Shown here in pieces: positions 45,931-57,000 of a stretch of DNA of 64,000 bases. A program made the translations under genes and the position numbers. This stretch comes from Sarcophilus harrisii (taxonomy: Eukaryota > Chordata > Mammalia > Dasyuromorphia > Dasyuridae), in NCBI RefSeq assembly GCF_902635505.1, contig NC_045427.1, positions 622,120,665 through 622,184,664 on the forward strand, written 5' to 3'. A model generated the notes under the pieces. The model saw only the letters and a list, made by a program, of their open reading frames with translations. It was not told the DNA's origin and searched no databases. How positions within the stretch are numbered: position 1 is the first letter of the stretch; the number at the start of each line of letters is the position of its first letter.

Positions 45931-46740
45931 TTGGCCAGTCATTGAGAGGTAGAGTGATTTAGATTTAAGGCATGGTCCTTAAACAGAAAGAAATTTAATT
46001 GGTAAGCTCCAAAATGTTTTGGGAGTTTTAAGCAATCAAAAAAAATTGCATTCCTTTGGGCAGTGCATCCACATATAAGGGTTGGATACCCTATGTGGAC
46101 AGAAGGAAAGAAAGAGACAGAGATGGAAAGAGAAAGAGACAGAGAGACACAGAGAGAGCTGTGTAAAGTCTCCAGTCTCACTTTCTCCTCCAAAGCCATC
46201 TGGCAGGCTCTAGTGGGAAGATAACAGATGATGCTTTTGGAGAAGTTTCTCTGAGAGATCTGATTGCCCAGCCTTTTGTGGGTCTTTTTGCCTGTAGCTG
46301 TACACTATATCCGATAGCAAATTTCACTTATTCTGTGCTGCTGACTGAACCCTTCCCTTTTGGTTACTGAAGAGCTGATCCCCCTCGCTGAATATGATGA
46401 TTTTTTTTAAAAGCAGCAAGGGCATAGTGTTCTGGAATAACATCTATTTCTAGCACAGGCTTCTGATCCATCCAACAGATGCTTATTTAGTTGGACATTT
46501 ATACATCGAGACACTATTCACTGTTTACTGTGTGTATAATGCTGAAATATTCAAGAATACATGGTTTGCATTATAGAAATAGAAGTTTAGGTCTAGGGAG
46601 TAAATAACCTGCCCAAAAACTCTTTTTTCTCTTTTCTCATTTTTCTTATTTTAAAATACAATATTAATAATAAATAAGATCTGTTACATTATAATTAATA
46701 TATTAATACAATTATTAATGATATCAATAGAATAATAAAA
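45931..46740. repeat. Repeat-derived sequence with a partial extra copy
   Basis: 46150-46215 repeats part of the RTE-tailed SINE ('ctcactttctcctccaaagc'), so a fragment was duplicated or a second element was inserted. The rest is unrecognised. Confidence 0.4.
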
Positions 46741-46744
46741 TAAA

Positions 46745-47975
46745 AATACTTTATTTTTTCCAAATTACATGTAAAAACAGTTTTGTAATTTTTTTTTAAA
46801 TTTTAAGTTCCAAATTCTTTCCCTCTTTTTCCCCCATTGAGAAAGCAAGCAATTTGACATAGCTTATATATGTGTAGTCATATAATACACATTTCCATGT
46901 GTAAATCATTCTGTGAAAGAAAATAGACAAAAAACGCCAAGAAAAATAAAGAAAATAAAGAAAAAGTATCTTTGATCTCCATTTAGGTTCTACAAGTTCT
47001 TTTTCTACAAAATTGTCTTGGATCATTGTATTTCTGAGACTATCTAAGGTATTCATTATAGATCATTATATAGATATTACTATTACTATATACAATGTTC
47101 ACCTGTTTCTGCTCATTTCATTTTGTATCAGTCATGTAAGCCTTTCCATGTTTTTTCTGAGAACATCCTTCTCATCATTTCTTAAAGTAGAATACTACTC
47201 CATCACAATCATATACAGCAACTTGTTCAACCATTCTCCAGTTGATGGACATCCCCTCAGTTTCCTATTTGTTGCCCCCACTAAAAAAATCCTATAAATA
47301 TTTTATGCAAGAAGCTCCTTTACCTTTTTTTTTTTATTTTTATTTAATAGCCTTTTATTTACAGGATATATACATGGGTAACTTTACAGCATTAACAATT
47401 GCCAAACCTCTTGTTCCAGTTTTTCACCTCTTACCCCCCCCCCACTCCCCTAGATGGCAGGATGACCAATAGATGTTAAATATATTAAAATATAAATTAG
47501 ATACACAATAAGTATACCTGACCAAACCTTTTTTTTTTTTTAATAACTCTTTGGGCTGCAGACCTAGTAGTGGTATGTTTGGTAGATATGGTTTTATACC
47601 CTTTTGGGCATAGTTCCAAATTACTCTCCAGAATGGTTGAATCAGTATACAATTTCACCAATAGTATATCACTATTTTAATTTTTCCACTTTCATTTTCC
47701 CTTTCTGTCATATTAGCTAATCTGACAGGTATGAGATAGTAGCTTAGAGTTGTTTTAATTTGCATTTTTTGTCAGTAGTGATTTAGAGCATTTTTAAATG
47801 AATATAGCTAGCTTTGATTACTTTGAAAATTACTTGTTCATATCCTCTTACCATTTATCAATTGAGAAATGGCTCTTATTTTTGTAAGTTCATCTTAGTT
47901 TTCTGTTTGAGAAATGAAGTTAATATCAGAAACTCACTGTGAAAATAGTTTTCACAGTAATTATTAAATTATTAC
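46745..47975 (-). mobile_element. Old L1 3' part, host of a younger L1
   Basis: Reverse-oriented L1 3' UTR and ORF2 C-terminal region ('ccaaattacatgtaaaaaca', 'ccagttgatggacatcccct', 'gacaggtatgagatagtagc'). It reaches the segment just before KGLIS near 47940. It is interrupted at 47333-47525 by a younger L1. It is strongly diverged with no open ORF2 frame. Confidence 0.8.
47333..47525 (-). mobile_element. Young short L1 inserted in old L1
   Basis: About 193 bp of the same young L1 subfamily as 30570 and 52868 ('aatagccttttatttacagg', 'tacatgggtaactttacagc'). It sits between duplicated ACCTTTTTTTT blocks (47322 and 47526), splitting the older L1's 'gctcctttacc' from 'aataactctttggg'. Confidence 0.9.
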
Positions 47976-48806
47976 CAGCTATATATATCCCACCATCCTA
48001 TTTTCCCTGTTTTTCTCTTCCCTCCCTCCCTCTCCCTCTCTCCCTCTCCTTTTCCCTTTCTTCCTCTCCTTTTCCCTCTCTCCCTCTTACTCTCTCCCTT
48101 CCTCCCTCCCTCCTTCCCTCCTTCTTTTCTCCCCCTCTCTCCCCTCTTCATTTATCCTGCCCATTTGCAAAAGCCCTTTTTTCTGTTATTTCCCCTTCCC
48201 TTCCTTCCTACTTTTTTGTATAAGAATAGATTTCTACACCCATCTATTTATTATTCCTTCTTTGAACCAACTCTAATAAGAGTTTGGTTTATGTGTTTCC
48301 TTCTTCACTTCCTTCATTTTCCTCTCCAATGTAAAATCTTTTTCAGACCTCTTTTTATATCTGAGAATTTATCCCATTCTACCTTTCCTTTTTCCCTTCT
48401 TCCAGTTCATTCCTTCTCATCTCTTAATTCATTTTTTTAACCATAACTTTTAACTTACACCCCTGTTTTCTATCTATGTATACTCCTTCTAACTTCCCTA
48501 ATAATGGAAAAGTTCTTGGGAGTTATAAATATCAGTTTCCCATGTAGAACTTTATTGAATCCCTTATGATTTCTCTTTCCCATTTATCTTATTATGCTCC
48601 TTTTGCATCATGCATTTTAAAGTCAAATTTTTCATTCAGCTCTTTTTTTTTTTTAAATCAGGAATGCTTGAAAGCCTTCTGTTTCATTGAATATCCATTT
48701 CTTCCTTGAATGATTATGGGAAATTCTTGGTTGTAATCCTAGCTCTTTTGCCCTCTAGAATATTGTATTCCAAGCTCTCTTATCCTGTAATATAGAAGTT
48801 GCTAAA
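47976..48806 (-). mobile_element. L1 inter-ORF region and ORF1 C-terminus, old
   Basis: After a TC-rich tract (48005-48150), this is the reverse of L1 sequence downstream of ORF1. From about 48650 the reverse strand corresponds to the ORF1p C-terminal domain (the block equivalent to LQPRITYPAKLS in related copies). It is broken by the sense L1 at 48807. Confidence 0.7.
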
Positions 48807-49846
48807 GCCATTATTCGGTTGATGAATGGTCAAAGGATATGAACAGACAGTTTTCTGATGAAGAAATTGAAACCATTTCTAGTCATATGAAAAAAAATCT
48901 TCTAAATCACTATTGATCAGAGAAATGCAAATTAGGAAATTATGAGGTACTACTATACACTTCTCAGATTGGCTAAGATGACAGGAAAAGATGATAAGTG
49001 TGCAAATGGATATGGGAAAACTCAGACACTAATATATTGTTGGTGGAGTTGTGAATTTATCCAACTATTCTGGAGAATAATACGGAACTATGTTCAAAGT
49101 GCTATCAAACTGGGTATACTGTTTGATCCAACAGTGTCTCTACTGGGCTTATATCCCAAAGAGATCATAATGGAGAGAAAGGGACCTACATGTGCAAAAA
49201 TGTTTGCGGCAGTTTTTGTGGTGGCAAGAAATGGGGAACTGAGTGAATGCCAATCAATTGGATAATGGCTAAATAAGTTATGGCATATGAATGTTATGGA
49301 ATATTATAGTTTTATAAGAAATGATCAGTAGGGTGACTTCAGAGAGATCTGGAGAGACTTAACATGAACTGATGCTAAGTGAAGTAAGTAGAACCAAGAG
49401 AACATTGTATACAGAAACAACATAATTATGCAACAATCAATTCTGATAGATGTGGTTGTTTTCAACAATGAGGTGATTCAGGCCAATTCCAATAGACTTG
49501 TGATGGAGAGAGCCCTCTGCATCCAGAAGGAGGATTATGGGGACTGAATGTGAATCACAACATAGTATTTTCACCTTTTTTGTTGTTTGCTTGCTTTTTA
49601 TTTTCTTTCTCATTAAAAAAAAATTTTTGATCTGATTTTTCTTGTGCAACATGATAATTGTGGAAATATGTATAGAAGAATTGCACATATTTAACATAGA
49701 TTGGATTACTTGCTGTCTTAGGGAAGGGATAAGGGGAAGGAAGGGAGAAAAAATTTAGAACATAGGGAATTGCAGGGGTGAGTTTTGAAAACTGCCTACA
49801 TATATTTTGAAAATAAAAAGCTATATATATATATATATATATATAT
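48807..49846 (+). mobile_element. 5'-truncated L1 in sense orientation, nested
   Basis: A 1,040-bp L1 flanked by a 9-bp duplication GTTGCTAAA (48798-48806 and 49847-49855). It carries the ORF2 C-terminus: frame 48942-49265 encodes RLAKMTGK, TLIYCWWSCEFIQLFWRII and ILFDPTVSLLGLYPKEIIME. The full 3' UTR follows, ending in AAATAAAAAGC then (TA)n. The older ORF1 sequence reads continuously across the duplication, proving it is an insertion. Confidence 0.9.
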
Positions 49847-49855
49847 GTTGCTAAA

Positions 49856-51310
49856 TCTTGTGTTATTTGTATTGTGATTCCACTATATTTTAATTTTTCT
49901 CCTTGATCTTTGAGGTCTGGAATTTGACTTTTAAATTATTGCTGGGACTTTTAATTTTAGGATCTTTCTGGAGGTGATCAATATATTCTTTCAATATCTG
50001 ATCTAATCTAGAAGAGTAGTGCAGTTTTCCTTGACAATTTCTTGAAAGATGATTTTTAGGCTCTTTTTTTTTTATCATGACTTTCAGATAGTCTAATAAT
50101 TCTTAAATTATCTCTTCTGGACTTATTTTCTGGGTCAGTTGTTTTTTAATTAGATATTTCAAATTTTCTGCTGTTTTTTCAGTCTTTTTATTTTTTTGAT
50201 TGTTTATTGATGTTTCATTAAACAATTAACTTTTACTTGTCTAATTCTAACTTTTAAGGAATTATTTTCTTCAGTGAGCTCCTTCAGTACTTCCTTTTCC
50301 ATCAGATAAATTCTAATTTTTAAGGAGTTCTTCTCTTCAGTGAATTTTTAAATGCTTTTTCTATTTGGCCAATTCTGCTTTTTAAGGCAATTTTCTCTTC
50401 AATTAATTTTTGTATCTCTTTTATTTTTATTTTTTTAGTGTCTCCTCTACTTTATTTTAAAAATACTTTTTGAACTCTTCCATGGCTTGAGGCTGAAATA
50501 TTTTGGATTACCAGAATTTTGATTTTGTCTTCTTCTGAGTATGTGTTTTTATCTTCATTGTAATTTTATTTGGTCAGAGATTCCCCCCCCCCCCTTTGTT
50601 TGCTTATTTTTCCAGTCTATTTCTCATTTTTCAACTCAGTACTAAAGTAGGGCTTTGCTTTCCAAATGGAGGGGACACTGTTCCAAGCTCCAGATTTTTT
50701 GTATAGTTGTTTTCAGATATTAATTCTAGAAATCTATGTTTGGGGCTCTTCCAAGATGGTATGATCAGGGAGAGGTGTGTTTCCTACTCTCTTGTACTGT
50801 GCACTTTTTTGTGAATGACCACAAGGATCTTTTCATCCTGGAACTGGAGCAGGGTCTTTTCCCTTCTCAAGCAAGCTCTGTTGTGTTAATGCTCTTCCAA
50901 ACACCAGGACTAAGATTAAGGACTGGGACCCAGATCCAACTTTAGGCAATGCATCAGAGTCCTGCCCCTAGTGCCGGCAAAGGGATGTCGATGAATCATC
51001 TTCCTATCCATCATCTGATCCAATTACCATTTGTAGGCTGAGAGGTCTGAAAATTGCCTCTACAGCCACTGATTCAATGCCTGTTCTTGGGTTGCTGGGA
51101 TCTAGTCTGTGCTGGCACAGCCTGCACTAGACTGTGCTCCTCTCTCACCCTGATACCTTTCCTGATAATCTTCTAAATTGTCTTGGGCTGGAAAATTGTT
51201 TCTTTTTGTTGTTTTTGCTACTTTAGAATTTGTTTAGAGTCAAGGCTTTTAGAGGAATTTAGGGGAGAGCTCAGTTGAGGTTAATTCTGCCATTTTGGCT
51301 CACTTCTCAA
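49856..51310 (-). mobile_element. Old L1: ORF1 N-terminal part and 5' UTR
   Basis: Reading the reverse strand, 51310 to about 50600 is an L1 5' UTR starting GAGCCAAAATGGCAGAA. 50480-50090 is the coiled-coil part of ORF1 (repeated 'ttaaggaattattttcttca'-type units), and 50078-49890 an RRM-like part with KSPSNNLKVKFQTSKIKEK in the 62-codon frame. It continues left of the nested insertion. With 46745-47975 it may be one L1 that lost most of ORF2, or a separate half-L1. Confidence 0.75.
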
Positions 51311-51479
51311 AGACAATATCTTTATTATCTTTGAATCTCTCCATATGTACCCAGTATAGTACATCGTATGCAATAAGCCCCCAAGAACTGTCAAATGGAT
51401 TGAGTGAACAGATGAAATCCTCAAGGAATTTTCAATAAGAACAATCTACAAAGAGTCAAATTTAGGTTCATTCTAAAGT

Positions 51480-51835
51480 AGAACCTGATAGGTCCTTATC
51501 ATCAGGCCTTCAAAAAATAATAAAATAGGCTGCATCATGACTTAGTGATTTAATCATCACTGGAAGTATTCAAGAAGAGTCTGGATGACCATTTGTCTGA
51601 ATTTCATAGTTGGATGAATGATCTACCATCTCTATACTCTTTTTTCTGTCTTACCCATCTGTCACATATTATGAATTACAGGAATGAAGTTCTCACTTCC
51701 CTCCTTTAGGATTTTATTTATGACGTAAAAGAACCAGGGTGATCTTAGTCAAGTTACTCATATTCTCTGATCTCAATTACTCATCTGTAAAATGAGGGAG
51801 TTGTGGTCTCTTAACTTTTTTGATCATGTATATCT
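51480..51835 (+). repeat. L3/CR1 3' end and MIR scrap
   Basis: 51480-51640 has 'actggaagtattcaagaaga' and 'ctggatgaccatttgtctga', typical of the L3/CR1 3' end. 51720-51830 is a MIR ('cagggtgatcttagtcaagt'). Confidence 0.65.
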
Positions 51836-52054
51836 ACTGATAATTTTTTTTTAGCATGAACTCCTTCTATTTGTACATTCATTGATTTAAAAGTTGTATG
51901 TACATCTATACTAATATATATGTATATATATATCATAAACATGCACAAATTCATACATCCTAAAAGGATGAGGTAAAGATTAAATTAAAATGTTTTTAAA
52001 TATTTTATTTTTATTCATTAATGATACAAAAACATTTACTTTGAATAAAATGTT

Positions 52055-52500
52055 GCTGTTGTTTGGTCATGTCCAATTCTCCATGACCCCATGAACCATA
52101 GCATACCAGGCCTTTTCTCCACTATCTCTCAAAATTTGTCCAAGCTCATATTCATTGCTTCCATAACACTCTATATTCATCTCATCTTATGCCATTCCCT
52201 TTTCCTTTTGCTTTCAATCTTTCCTAACATCAGAATCTTTTCTAATGAGACTCATCTTCTCATCATGTGGCCAAAGTATTTAAGCTTCAGCTTTAGTAAT
52301 TAGCTTTCTAATGAATACTCTCCATTAATTTCTTTAAGAATTGCCTGATTTGACCTTGCCAACTGAGGTGACTTTAAAAAATTTTCTCTAGCACAATTCA
52401 AAACTGTCAATTATGTGGGTTCTGCCTGTCTGATAGTTCAACCCTCCCAACAGTCATAATGTATGACTAGAAAAACCATGGCTTTGCATATACAGACTTT
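52055..52500 (-). mobile_element. BovB-like RTE LINE fragment
   Basis: In reverse orientation this follows the BovB/RTE 3' ORF region: 'gtcatgtccaattctccatg', 'cctttgctttcaatctttc'-type spacing, then 'caacagtcataatgtatgac' and 'tagaaaaaccatggctttgc'. The last two match a well-known BovB block in bovid genomes, from memory. It is decayed, with no open frame. Confidence 0.6.
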
Positions 52501-52851
52501 TTCTTTTCTTTTCTTTCTTTCTTCTTTTTTTTTTTTTTTTTGTTTAAGAGCAATGTTATTGCATAGTCATCATTTTCAAAAAAAAATCCCTTGGGATGTC
52601 CAGAATATAATAAAATCCTTGAAAAGAATAATTTCTTATTGGTAATAAGTTAATTAATTTAATCAAAACAGCTAATCAAGTAGGTTAATATCTAAAGATA
52701 CCTTTAGTGAAAGATACAGCATACAACATAATAATGGACTGCAAATAGCAGCTTTTCAGCAAAAGTCATATTTCTCTATGTGTAGTATTCCTGCATATGA
52801 GGCAAAAACCAAAACCAAAAGTGATTTATCATTGAGCAAAAGTTTTCAATA
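52501..52851. other. T-rich run then unrecognised
   Basis: A T/C-rich run at 52500-52542, then AT-rich sequence with no feature. Confidence 0.45.
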
Positions 52852-52867
52852 TAAATAAATTCCTTTT

Positions 52868-54020
52868 TTTTTTTTTTAATTTAATTTAATAGCCTTTTAT
52901 TTACAGGATATATACATGGGTAACTTTACAGCATTAACAATTGCCAAACCTCTTGTTCCAATTTTTCACCTCTTACCCCACCCCTCCCTAAATGGCAGGA
53001 TGACAGTAGATGTTAAATATATTAAAATATAACTTAGATACATAATAAGTATACATGACCAAAACATTATTTTGCTGTACAAAAAGAATCAGACTCTGAA
53101 TTATTGTACAATTAGCTTGTGAAGAAATCAAAAATGCAGGTGTGCATAAATATAGGGATTAGGAATTCAATGTAATGGTTTTTAGTCATCTCCCAGAGTT
53201 CTTTCTCTGGGCATAGCTAGATTCAGTTCATTACTGCTCCATTAGAAATGATTTGGTTGATCTTGTTGCTGAGGATGGCCTGATCCATCAGAACTGGTCA
53301 TCATCTAGTATTTTGTTGAAGTATATAATGATCTCCTGGTCCTGCTCATTTCACTCAGCATCAGTTCGTGTAAGTCTCTCAGGCCTTTCTGAAATCATCC
53401 TGTTGGTCATTTCTTACAGAAGTAATATTCCATAATTTTCATATACCACAATTTATTCAGCCATTCTCCAACTGATGGACATCCATTTCAGTTTCCAGTT
53501 TCTAACCACTACAAAAGGGCTGCCACAAACATTACGTGCACATACAGGTCCCTTTCCCTTCTTTATAATCTCTTTGGGATATAATCCCAGTAAGTAACCT
53601 ACTGCTGGATCAAGGGTATGCACAGTTTGTTAACTTTTTGAGCATAGTTCCAAACTACTCTCCAAAATGGTTGGATTCGTTCACAACTCCACCAACAATG
53701 AATCAATGTCCCAGTTTTCCCACATCCCCTCCAACAATCATCATTATTTTTTCCTGTCATCTTAGCCAATCTGACAGGTGTGTAGTGAGTATCTTAGAGT
53801 TGTCTTAATTTGCATTTCTCTGATTAATAATGACTTGGACATCTTTTCATATGACTAGAAATAGTTTCAATTTCTTCATCTGAGAATTGTCTGTTCATAT
53901 CCTTTGACCATTTTTCAATTGGAGAATGGCTTGATTTTTTATAAATTAGAGTTAATTCTCTATATATTTTGGAAATGAGGCCTTTATCAGAACCTTTGAC
54001 TATAAAAATATTTTCCCAGT
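52868..54020 (-). mobile_element. Young 5'-truncated L1 with perfect TSD
   Basis: A 1,153-bp reverse L1 of the same subfamily as 30570-32133. A perfect 16-bp duplication, TAAATAAATTCCTTTT, lies at 52852-52867 and 54021-54036. It aligns throughout with the longer copy but differs by at least ten one- or two-base indels, so the ORF2 C-terminal frame is broken many times (only 60 codons open in any frame). Confidence 0.95.
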
Positions 54021-54036
54021 TAAATAAATTCCTTTT

Positions 54037-54935
54037 AAAAATTATTCATAATGTGGTTCTGCTGACTGGAGCTTGTGCCTGAATTTCCTCTTCATGGTTG
54101 AATATTTTAATTGTGGTTTTGTATTAATATGAAAGACAGCAAAAAAGCTAGTTTGACTAGAATGAAGCATACAGAAAGGAAAGTATTGTGTAATAAAGCT
54201 GTATAAAATGGTCTTATGAAAGGTTACAGAGGCCTTTAAATGTCAAAGAGAGTAGTCAATCAGTCAATAAACATTTATTAAGTGCCTAGAATGCTCAGGC
54301 ACTATGCTAAGTGCTTGAGAAGGCTAAGAGTGATGACATTGAACTAGGGTGGTAACTTTTTGAGTGGGGAGAAGAGAAGATGCAAGGGATGTTGTGGAAT
54401 TGGAAATAAGTCTTAGCGATTGCTTCATTATATGGGATAAATGAAAGTGAGAAATTATGGGTAACAGTTGACTGATTTTAAAAAATGTTGGCTAAAGAAG
54501 GTCAGAAGAGGCAATGATTGAGGGGTGTGTTAAGAGAGATAAAAAGATTTGTGAAGCACATTATAATTCATCCATATCTGCTCATCCTGGGGGACTCGCT
54601 CTGTGCCACCCAAAATGAAAGCAGGGAAGGAGCCAAGGCTCATAGTCATTGGTTGTGGCACTTCAAACACCCAATAAACAGCACCTACCTGGGTAGCAGG
54701 TGATCTGGGGAGAAATTGGTGAGTATTATGCTTTAGGGTTAGGGGGATATTTGACTTATCTGGATCTAATGGGGAAGTATGGGAAGTCATCATAGAAAAT
54801 AAGATCCTTGAGGGCATGGACAGTTTAGTTTTTTTATCTTTGTATCTACATTACCCAAGACCTAATATAATCAAAACTTAAAAGATGGAAGCTACCCTTT
54901 TCCCCTGCAATCAACAACTGTTAAATTAGTGCAAT
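54037..54935. other. Mostly unique stretch with one SINE
   Basis: 54245-54330 is a MIR3-like unit ('aataaacatttattaagtgc'). 54510-54720 is non-repetitive, with an inverted CCAAT box (54648-54652) directly before a RUNX-like TGTGG (54654-54658). No exon was seen. Candidate regulatory element only. Confidence 0.35.
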
Positions 54936-54944
54936 CTAATTAGG

Positions 54945-55420
54945 GCAGTTAGATGGTATAGTGCAGTGGTTCTCAAAGTATGGTCTAGAGAGTCCTGGGG
55001 ATCTCTGAAACCCTTTTAGAAGGTCTACAAATTTAAAAATAGTTTTTATTTCCAATATGGTAAATGTCTATAAATATAATCCAGATAAACAAAAAACACT
55101 TTGGAGAGATCCTCAATAATTTTTAATAGGATAAAGATACTGAAAACAAAAGTTTGAGAACCACTGGTATAGTGGCTAGAACACCCAGCCTGGAGTTAGG
55201 AAGACTTATCTTTTTGAATTCAAATCTGATCTCAGACATGCATTAGCTGTGTGACCCTGAGTCAGTCACTTCACCCTGTCTGCCTCAGTTTCCAATTCTG
55301 AAAAATGAACTTGAAAAGGAAATAGCAAACCATTCCAGTGTTTTTGCCAAGAAAACCCCAAATGGAGTCATAAAATGTTAGACTCTACTGAAATGACTGA
55401 AAAACAAAACAATCTAATTG
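54945..55420 (+). repeat. tRNA-headed SINE split by a hAT element
   Basis: SINE head 'gggcagttagatggtatagt' at 54943-54963 resumes at 55175 ('gctagaacacccagcctgga') and ends with 'atgactgaaaaacaaaac'. The interruption is the hAT element 54964-55166. Confidence 0.9.
54964..55166. mobile_element. hAT-type DNA transposon (MITE-like), complete ends
   Basis: 203 bp with perfect 14-bp terminal inverted repeats, CAGTGGTTCTCAAA (54964-54977) and its complement TTTGAGAACCACTG (55153-55166). They are flanked by a perfect 8-bp target-site duplication GTATAGTG (54956-54963 and 55167-55174). CAGTGG-type ends with an 8-bp duplication define hAT/Charlie elements. It is non-coding, so it was moved by a transposase supplied in trans. 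Confidence 0.95.
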
Positions 55421-56755
55421 TGGAAGATCAAATTTATTTGTATACTGGGGCCCTTGAGCAATATTCCTCTGAATTTTCCTTCCTACCATTCTTCTTATAT
55501 TCATGGACTCGTACTTGCTTAACCATCATTCACTGCCTCCTCCCCATGTGCTAGGACTGTGAAGCCATTTCCAGGCCTTCCTTGAACATACTCTCTCCCA
55601 TTAAAATCTGTGTCTCTGCTCATTGTCTGAACAGTAATAGACTTAGAAATGAGTGGCAGTGAATGCTGTCCTCTGGTGAATGAATGCAAGTTGTGAACTA
55701 CAAAATCCCGTTACATACTGTGAGTGTTAGGAGTTATGGCCTGCTGACTATTGTTATGGCCTGCTGGACCCAGAATCAACCTGACAAGCTCTCCTGGCTG
55801 TTTCCTGTACTGTGTCAGCTTCCCTCCTCCCTGAATCAAATTCCAAACTCTCTCTCTTTCTCTGTCTGCCTATCTGCCTGTCTCTTTGTCTCTCTGTTTC
55901 TGTCTGATTTATTATTATCTCTGTGTGTGTGTATCTCTCTCTCTGTCTTTCTCTCTGTAGCCCTCTGACTCTGTTGCTCCCATGTGCCTCTGTTGCTTCA
56001 TCTGTCTGTCTGTCTCTGTCTCTGTCTCTTTCTTTGCCAATTTCTCTTCTGATTTTGCTTCCTTCTCTGGGAAAACAGCTTATATTTGGTTTTGTGCCAG
56101 ATTTAGAACAAAGGCTGTGAGAGGTAGAGAGAATCCTTCAACTCCCTCATTTTATAGCAACCTTGAATGTGCAGAAGATGAGGGATTTATTTGCCCCCAA
56201 AAGTATTGGATACAGCTGCTATTAATTTATAAGAGGTATTATTAAATTTGGAGTATGAGCATTTACACCTTGGAAATCAGCAAACACTACAAATCAGTAC
56301 TTGATTTATTGTTTTGGTGATTGCCTAGATTTAAGAAAGCATTGGAGAAAATGTTATATTGCCAGAGTAAAATTTAAAAGTCTACTTTGAGTACTCCCTC
56401 TCTCCCCACAGATACTTTGGAGAGACAATTGTTCAGCATTTATAAATAAGCACACCCTTGGCCTTCATCTATAATGGAGAGTTGGGGAGACTTCCTGAGA
56501 TAGGGAAATAGGGGTGGCAGTGGGGTATAACACACTGCAGGGGTGGTTCCCCATAAGCTAATGTCTTAGCTCTTTTCACTTTTTTTTTTTTTTTTTTTTG
56601 GATCCAGACTTATTATTTCTTTTGTGTAGGAAACTTCTCTTCTGCTGCGTATCAGCAATTTATGTGCTGCTTAGATTCTCACAAAGGTCCCCTAGGCTAA
56701 ACAGTTTGCCTAGGGCACACTCATAATTTGTGTTAATTTAGACATACTATCTTCC
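55421..56755. other. TC/GTCT-rich tract and unrecognised intron
   Basis: A CTGT/CTCT-rich pyrimidine tract at 55845-56030 and a T-run at 56580-56599. The rest shows no recognised family or exon. The 94- and 87-codon plus-strand frames across the tract are low-complexity. Confidence 0.5.
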
Positions 56756-57000
56756 TGACTCTACTTAATCTGTTTGTATAATAAGTTTGAATTGCATTTT
56801 AACTCTTTGTGATCCCATTTGGGGTTTTCTTGGCAAAGATACTGGAGTAGTTTTGCCATTTCCTTCTCTAGCTGATTTTACAGATGGGACAACTGAGGCA
56901 AACAGAATTAAGTGATCTGCCCAGGGTCACATAGTCGATGAGTCTCAGAGGCTCAGATTTGAACTCTAACTCCTGGCCTGGCCCTGTGTTTTAATTTATT
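56756..57000 (+). repeat. CORE-SINE
   Basis: 'gtgatcccatttggggtttt', 'gatgggacaactgaggcaaa', 'gatctgcccagggtcacata' and 'gatttgaactctaactcctg' in canonical order. Confidence 0.85.

Noticed and set aside
47936-47958. Perfect 10-bp inverted repeat with a 3-base loop (ACTGTGAAAA and complement)
   Set aside because: It lies in decayed L1 ORF2 sequence, where sister copies show a related non-palindromic stretch, so it is probably chance.
48010-48150. TC-rich tract as a regulatory polypyrimidine element
   Set aside because: It is part of the L1 inter-ORF region in the reverse orientation.
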